Source: Deltaproteobacteria bacterium UBA2957
GTDB taxonomy: Bacteria; Myxococcota_A; UBA796
NCBI GenBank assembly: GCA_002348535.1
Contig: DEBL01000004.1
Coordinates: 610 to 28,940, forward strand
Length of the DNA: 28,331 nucleotides
Direction of reading: 5' to 3'
Every line of letters starts with the position of its first letter. Positions within the stretch are counted from its first letter, which is position 1. Below the pieces are notes generated by a model. It did not search any database, had not been told where the DNA came from, and was given only the letters and a program-made list of their open reading frames with translations. Below are positions 24,183-28,331 of the stretch, piece by piece. The position numbers were made by a program, and so were the translations under genes.

Positions 24183-24827
24183 ATGTCCATCGATCTTCGC
24201 TGTTTCACTTACGTTGATATTCTCCAGCCGCAGACGGCGGGGTTCCTCGCAACCATCAGCCAAGGGTACCACCCCCTAGAGTCCCAAGCATCGCTGTTCA
24301 TCGAAGTCTCGCCTGGCATGGACGTCAACGTTGTCACGGACATCGCCCTGAAGCGGACCAGTTGCACACCGGGAATGCAGGTTGTTGAGCGACGGTTTGG
24401 CTGTCTGGAATTGCATCACTACGACCAAGGCCAAGTTCGCGCGGCGGGTGAAGAGATTCTTTCGGCGCTCGACCTGAAGCTGGAAGATCGCCTGAAGCCT
24501 CGAGTGGTCAGTGGACAGACCATCAACGGAACAACCGGGTACCATGCCCAAATTACCAACCGGATGCGGCATGGAAACTTCCTCAATGAGGGCGAGACAC
24601 TGTACGTCTTGGAGACGCATCCCGCAGGCTATGCGCTGATTGCCACCAATGAGGCTGAAAAGGCGGCGAACATCGAAGTGCTCGAGTTTCGTGCTGTCGG
24701 CGCGTTCGGCCGGGTCTACTTGGGCGGTGGCGAAGAGGACATCAAGGAAGCGGCAAAGGCAGCCATCTCCGTGCTGGAATCAATTGGAGGCCGGGATAAC
24801 CCCGGCCCGGCTCCCGTCTTTTATTAG
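24183..24827 (+). CDS. EutL-like tandem BMC-domain (BMC-T type) shell protein
   Basis: A 214-residue protein with two similar halves of the bacterial microcompartment fold. First half (about 10-105): 'DILQPQTAGFLATISQGY', 'SLFIEVSPGMDVNVVTDIAL' and 'GCLELHHYDQGQVRAAGEEI'. Second half (about 115-205): 'GYHAQITNRMRHGNF', 'LYVLETHPAGYALIATNEAE', 'KAANIEVLEFRAVG' and 'RVYLGGGEEDIKEAAKAAIS'. Order, spacing and length follow E. coli EutL (219 residues), for example 'LVAPPLEATYGIDAALKSADVQL' segments against 'LETHPAGYALIATNEAEKAA'. BMC-T proteins form trimers with gated pores in microcompartment shells. No hexamer (BMC-H) or pentamer (BMC-P) gene is in the window, so a complete shell is not shown. 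The thiolase gene starts 12 bases after the stop, suggesting a joint role. Homology is judged by eye only. Confidence 0.68.
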   Translation: MSIDLRCFTYVDILQPQTAGFLATISQGYHPLESQASLFIEVSPGMDVNVVTDIALKRTSCTPGMQVVERRFGCLELHHYDQGQVRAAGEEILSALDLKLEDRLKPRVVSGQTINGTTGYHAQITNRMRHGNFLNEGETLYVLETHPAGYALIATNEAEKAANIEVLEFRAVGAFGRVYLGGGEEDIKEAAKAAISVLESIGGRDNPGPAPVFY

Positions 24828-24839
24828 AGGCTGTGCACG

Positions 24840-26045
24840 ATGCGCGACGTTGTGATTTGTACCCCCCGCCGAACGGCAATTGGCCGGTTCATGGGGGGAC
24901 TGAGTACGGTTCGCCCCGACGATCTCCTCGCCCGCACCATCGAAGAAGTCGTCCGTCAGTCTGGCCTTGATCCGTCCTTGGTCGATGATGTGTTCATGGG
25001 CTGTGCCAACCAAGCCGGTGAAGACAATCGCAATGTGGCTCGGATGGCGGCGGTTCTCGCCGGTCTGCCCCACTCGGTGCCCGGCGTCACGGTGAATCGG
25101 CTGTGCGCAAGTGGCTTGGAGGCCGTGAATCAAGCGTTCCGGGCGGCGCGCTGTGGAGACGGAGACGTGTTTCTCGCCGGTGGGGTGGAGACCATGTCTC
25201 GCGCGCCCTATTCCATGCCGCGAGGACCCAACCTGCCCAAGGCTGGCAATGCGACAATCTGGGACACATGCCTCGGATGGCGGTACCCGAACCCGGCAAT
25301 GGAGGCCATGTTTCCCTTGGAGGCGATGGGCTGTACTGCTGAGAACATTGTCGACCGATTGGGCATCAGTCGGGCGGACCAAGACGCCTTTGCGTTGCAG
25401 TCGCACCAAAAGGCCGTCGCGGCTCAAGCGGATGGGTCTTTCGACGCGGAGATCATTCCCATCACGGCCCCCAAGGGCCGGCGAGACACCGTAGTAGTTG
25501 ATCGGGATGAGGGGCCCAGGGCCGAGACCAGCTTGGAGAAGTTGGCGACCCTGCGAGCAGCTTTTCGTTCGGGCGGATCGGTCACGGCTGGGAATTCCTC
25601 AACGCTCAACGACGGTGCCAGTGCCATGATCATTGCGTCGGCTGAGCGAGCCCGATCGCTCGGTCTGAAGCCAGTGGCGCGCATCGTGGCCTGTGCTGCT
25701 GCGGGTGTTGACCCAACCGTGATGGGGCTCGGTCCCGTGCCCGCCACGCAGAAAGCGTTGTCGCTCGCTGGATGGTCGTTGGCGGAGATCGACCTCATCG
25801 AACTCAACGAAGCATTTTCCGCCCAGTCGATCGGTGTCATTCGGGAACTGGGCCTCGATGAGTCCAAAGTCAACGTAAACGGAGGCGCGATCGCACTTGG
25901 ACATCCGTTGGGCTGCTCCGGCGCACGCATTCTCACCACGCTGATCCATGCCATGCATGCGCGGGGGGCCCGCCGTGGCTTGGCGACCCTGTGTGTTGGG
26001 GTGGGACAAGGCGTAAGCACTCTTGTGGAGGCCATTGATGCCTGA
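24840..26045 (+). CDS. Thiolase (acetyl-CoA C-acyltransferase)
   Basis: A 401-residue thiolase that cleaves 3-ketoacyl-CoA with CoA, or condenses acetyl-CoA in reverse. 'GCANQAGEDNRNVARMA' and 'VPGVTVNRLCASGLEAV' carry the nucleophile Cys89. 'LNEAFSAQ' (NEAF motif), 'GGAIALGHPLGCSGARI' (His355) and 'LCVGVGQG' (Cys385) complete the active site. The 'GEDNRNVARM' block resembles the beta-ketoadipyl-CoA/FadA degradative group, so thiolytic cleavage is more likely than acetoacetyl-CoA synthesis, but substrate length is unknown. The start is ATG. The following dehydrogenase gene starts within its last codons (8-base overlap). Together they give two successive steps of beta-oxidation, with no enoyl-CoA hydratase or acyl-CoA dehydrogenase in the window. 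Confidence 0.95.
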   Translation: MRDVVICTPRRTAIGRFMGGLSTVRPDDLLARTIEEVVRQSGLDPSLVDDVFMGCANQAGEDNRNVARMAAVLAGLPHSVPGVTVNRLCASGLEAVNQAFRAARCGDGDVFLAGGVETMSRAPYSMPRGPNLPKAGNATIWDTCLGWRYPNPAMEAMFPLEAMGCTAENIVDRLGISRADQDAFALQSHQKAVAAQADGSFDAEIIPITAPKGRRDTVVVDRDEGPRAETSLEKLATLRAAFRSGGSVTAGNSSTLNDGASAMIIASAERARSLGLKPVARIVACAAAGVDPTVMGLGPVPATQKALSLAGWSLAEIDLIELNEAFSAQSIGVIRELGLDESKVNVNGGAIALGHPLGCSGARILTTLIHAMHARGARRGLATLCVGVGQGVSTLVEAIDA

Positions 26046-26901
26046 CAACACCTTTCCGAATGTCGCCATTGTGGGTGCAGGAACCATGGGGCATGGAATT
26101 GCCCAAGTTTGTGCCATGGCCGGGATGGAAGTCCGCCTTTTTGACCTCTCAGATGATGCACTTCAGCGCGGACTGGACCACGTTCATGCCAACCTAGACA
26201 AGGGAGTCAGTCGCGGTAAAGTGAGCGAAGATTTGCGGGATGAAACGCTCATGCGTCTCGCAGGGTCGACGGTTCTGGAGACAGCAGTCGATGGAGCGGA
26301 CCTCGTGATCGAGGCCGTTCCTGAAGTCCTCTCGCTCAAGCAAGAGTTGTTCGCCACAATCGAACCGCTGGTCGATGAAGGGACGGTGTTTGGAACCAAC
26401 ACATCCTCGCTCAGCGTGGGCGCCATTGCCGGAGCGATGTCCCGCCCCGAGGTCGTGGTTGGGTTGCATTTCTTCAATCCGGTTCACATCATGAAACTCC
26501 TTGAGGTGGTCACCCATCCAACCACCGCCGACGACGCGGTTGATCGGATCCAAACCTTCGGCAAAGAGATCGGTAAGGACTGCATCTACGTCAAAGATTT
26601 TCCGGGTTTCGCCACTTCGCGACTCGGTGTCTGTTTGGGGATGGAGGCCATTCGCATGGTTGAACAAGGGGTCGCATCGGCGGAGGACATCGACACGGCG
26701 ATGGTGCTTGGCTACCGGCATCCAGTCGGCCCGCTGAAGTTGACCGACATGGTGGGGTTGGATGTACGCCTTCACATTGGTGAGTACTTGGCACGCGAAC
26801 TCAACAACTCAGCGTTCGAGCCTCCGCAACTGATGAGGGAGATGGTGAAGGACGGTCGGCTGGGCAAGAAGGCGGGGCGCGGATTTTACGACTGGGAATA
26901 G
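26038..26901 (+). CDS. 3-hydroxyacyl-CoA (3-hydroxybutyryl-CoA) dehydrogenase
   Basis: A 287-residue NAD(P)-dependent enzyme interconverting 3-hydroxyacyl-CoA and 3-ketoacyl-CoA, the step before thiolysis. 'NVAIVGAGTMGHGIAQ' is the dinucleotide-binding loop (G13, G15, G18). 'DLVIEAVPE', 'FGTNTSSLSV' and 'VGLHFFNPVHIMKLLEVV' follow, with catalytic His144 and Glu156. 'DFPGFATSRLG' replaces the more usual PGF-V-x-N-R, with Ser in the Asn position, a conservative oddity. 'GYRHPVGPLKLTDMVGLDV' and 'LGKKAGRGFYDW' form the C-terminal dimer domain. The ATG at 26038 is chosen because GGAGG lies six bases upstream; the TTG at 26023 is an open-frame extension. It ends eight bases from the convergent FG-GAP gene. 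Confidence 0.95.
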   Translation: MPDNTFPNVAIVGAGTMGHGIAQVCAMAGMEVRLFDLSDDALQRGLDHVHANLDKGVSRGKVSEDLRDETLMRLAGSTVLETAVDGADLVIEAVPEVLSLKQELFATIEPLVDEGTVFGTNTSSLSVGAIAGAMSRPEVVVGLHFFNPVHIMKLLEVVTHPTTADDAVDRIQTFGKEIGKDCIYVKDFPGFATSRLGVCLGMEAIRMVEQGVASAEDIDTAMVLGYRHPVGPLKLTDMVGLDVRLHIGEYLARELNNSAFEPPQLMREMVKDGRLGKKAGRGFYDWE

Positions 26902-26909
26902 GTGGGGCC

Positions 26910-28331
26910 TCAGCGTCCACCAGGCATCATGAGGATGTGGACTTGGCCGGCGTCGTCGTCGGTGAGCGTGTGGCCCGGGGCACCGATGGCAATGTCTTCT
27001 CGTCCGTCATCATTGAGGTCAAATCCGGAGCGGAGCAGCGCGCCGAAGTTGTCTCCCTCGGTACGGCCGTAGAAGTGTGCACCGGCAAACGAGGCAGTGA
27101 GGCTGCTGCCGATGATTTCACCGCCAAAGAAGATGTAGACGTGGCCTTCTGAGTCTGCGTCGCCGTCGCCGGGATTTGCCTCATCTGGGGCGCCAATCGC
27201 AATGTCGACGAAGGAGTCGCTGTCGAAGTCGCCGACTGCAAGGCCTACCCCGAAGTGGCTGGATTCTTCGATACCTGTGATGGTGAGGTCGGCCTCCGAG
27301 GTCTCGAATGAGCTGCCCAGCAATCTGCCTGCGGTGTAGAACACGTGCACGCTTTCGGTTCCTGGCGACGAGACCACGAGATCGTTGACGCCATCGCCAT
27401 TCACATCACCGACGGAACTCGGGTTCCACCGGCCGACTTGTGCGCCCTCGGTTTCGCCATAGATGTGCGCGTCTTTATCAAACTGCGCCGTGCGGACCGG
27501 AACGGGTTCATCCGGACCTCCGGCCATGATGAACAGCGAACCTGTCTTGGGATCGGGGTGATCATCTCCGTATGCGCCGATGAGAAGTTCGTCGTACCCA
27601 TCGCCATCAAGGTCACCGCCGCCGAGTTGGGAACCGACGTAGTCGTACGCGTGGCGTCCATCGATTCGCCAGTCGTTGTCGGTCAAGAGATCGTAGTCGC
27701 CATCGACCAGAGACGAGCCGTTGAAGGCGTAAATCTTACCGGTGTCTCCGACGGCATTCCAGGAGTCGGCATACACCACCTCGGGCATCCCGTCTCCGTC
27801 CATGTCGAGATGATTGATGACCCGTGGGAAGTCATCATCGGCTCCATTCCAACGGATGCGTGCGTCGAGGCAACTGACCGGCCCGGAAAGAACTTCACCG
27901 TCGATGAGACACATGGCGTACCCATCGAGGGAGTCGGTCCCCGCGACCAGCAGGTCGGCCTTTGACGAACCGACGAGGTCGACTTGGTGGGCGCCCAAGG
28001 TGCCCATAAGGTTGTCCGCCGCGGCTCCGGAGAATCGAGCGCTGCTAACGCTGAGGGGGTCGCCGATGAGGGTCCACGGACTGCTGCCATCGAGCAGGTA
28101 GGCCATGCCTTCGGAGTAGTAGCCGCCTTGATCCGCTGCCACGATGAGGTCAGGGGTTCCATCGCCATTGAGATCGCCGGAGGAGATGCCCGAGGAGTGC
28201 CCGAAGTTGATGGGTTCGGTTGGGCTCACCACGAGGGTTGAGAACAGCATGATTTGGAAGTCGTCTCGACCGCCAATGCAGTTGTCATCGATTCCGTTCC
28301 AGTACTCCGCTACGGCGGGGGTGATGGATGG
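26910..28331 (-). CDS. FG-GAP repeat (integrin alpha-like) surface protein, 5' partial
   Basis: The frame is open to the right edge, so the N-terminus lies outside; 473 residues are visible. The first in-window ATG (28250) is internal, because the residues before it already read 'EYWNGIDDNCIGGRDDFQIM', a MopE-like 'NGIDDNC...DD' motif. After it come about six FG-GAP units with Ca-binding loops: 'GDLNGDGTPDLIVAA', 'LDMDGDGMPEVVYAD', 'GDLDGDGYDELLIGAYGDD', 'GDVNGDGVNDLVVSSPG', 'GDFDSDSFVDIAIGAPDE' and 'FDLNDDGREDIAIGAPGH'. These build a beta-propeller on exported or surface adhesin-type proteins. The C-terminus 'HILMMPGGR' lacks a MYXO-CTERM tail. The partner ligand is unknown. Confidence 0.9.
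   Translation of the reverse strand, partial: PSITPAVAEYWNGIDDNCIGGRDDFQIMLFSTLVVSPTEPINFGHSSGISSGDLNGDGTPDLIVAADQGGYYSEGMAYLLDGSSPWTLIGDPLSVSSARFSGAAADNLMGTLGAHQVDLVGSSKADLLVAGTDSLDGYAMCLIDGEVLSGPVSCLDARIRWNGADDDFPRVINHLDMDGDGMPEVVYADSWNAVGDTGKIYAFNGSSLVDGDYDLLTDNDWRIDGRHAYDYVGSQLGGGDLDGDGYDELLIGAYGDDHPDPKTGSLFIMAGGPDEPVPVRTAQFDKDAHIYGETEGAQVGRWNPSSVGDVNGDGVNDLVVSSPGTESVHVFYTAGRLLGSSFETSEADLTITGIEESSHFGVGLAVGDFDSDSFVDIAIGAPDEANPGDGDADSEGHVYIFFGGEIIGSSLTASFAGAHFYGRTEGDNFGALLRSGFDLNDDGREDIAIGAPGHTLTDDDAGQVHILMMPGGR

Noticed and set aside
1..28331. tRNA, rRNA, CRISPR array, insertion sequence or phage genes
   Set aside because: No cloverleaf-like gene, regularly spaced repeats with spacers, transposase or terminal inverted repeats were seen; gaps between genes are too small for most of these.

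Overview
The window reads as a GC-rich, gene-dense chromosomal segment of a Myxococcota-like (former Deltaproteobacteria) bacterium, probably uncultivated. This rests on MopE-type Asp/Cys-rich repeats, two MYXO-CTERM-like tails (Cys, hydrophobic segment, basic end), an FG-GAP surface protein, a PEGA-like lipoprotein, a disulfide-rich 'CxxDxDC' secreted protein, and an lpxC gene indicating a Gram-negative envelope. I see no rRNA, tRNA, CRISPR array, insertion sequence or phage gene, and no gene-free stretch above 300 bases. Gaps are tiny, many same-strand genes overlap by 4 bases, and convergent genes abut or overlap.

Layout. 1-1000 (+): 3' part of a four-repeat MopE-like surface protein. 954-9320 (-): a run transcribed right to left, namely a small exported protein, recQ, a large membrane protein with an alkaline-phosphatase-type head like eukaryotic GPI ethanolamine-phosphate transferases, a membrane-anchored sulfatase-like phosphotransferase, and a GT-C-like polytopic membrane protein. 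9364-9732 (+): a small PEGA-like lipoprotein. 9737-15329 (-): acyl-CoA synthetase, MopE/MYXO-CTERM protein, a lipoprotein with a transglutaminase-like triad, and a class I glutamine amidotransferase-type hydrolase. 15415-16338 (+): sugar-nucleotide pyrophosphorylase. 16335-17171 (-): secreted Cys-motif protein. 17320-20709 (+): ruvC-ruvA-ruvB-DUF192-lpxC, almost all overlapping. 20860-23349 (+): SAM methyltransferase plus B12-binding-type radical SAM enzyme behind a structured leader. 23356-24084 (-): membrane TPR-like protein. 24183-26901 (+): an EutL-like tandem BMC-domain protein, a thiolase and a 3-hydroxyacyl-CoA dehydrogenase in one operon. 26910-28331 (-): an FG-GAP repeat protein running off the window.

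The themes are Holliday-junction and helicase DNA repair (ruvCAB, recQ), envelope building (LpxC, phospho-transfer enzymes, nucleotidyltransferase), fatty acyl-CoA metabolism (acyl-CoA ligase, thiolase, dehydrogenase) and surface display (MopE, MYXO-CTERM, FG-GAP). The most unusual points are the lone EutL-like shell-type protein linked to beta-oxidation genes with a hairpin over its ribosome site, an LpxC homologue that keeps its zinc ligands but has lost three other conserved active-site residues, the GPI-transferase-like envelope operon, and a pair of dyads upstream of ruvC.
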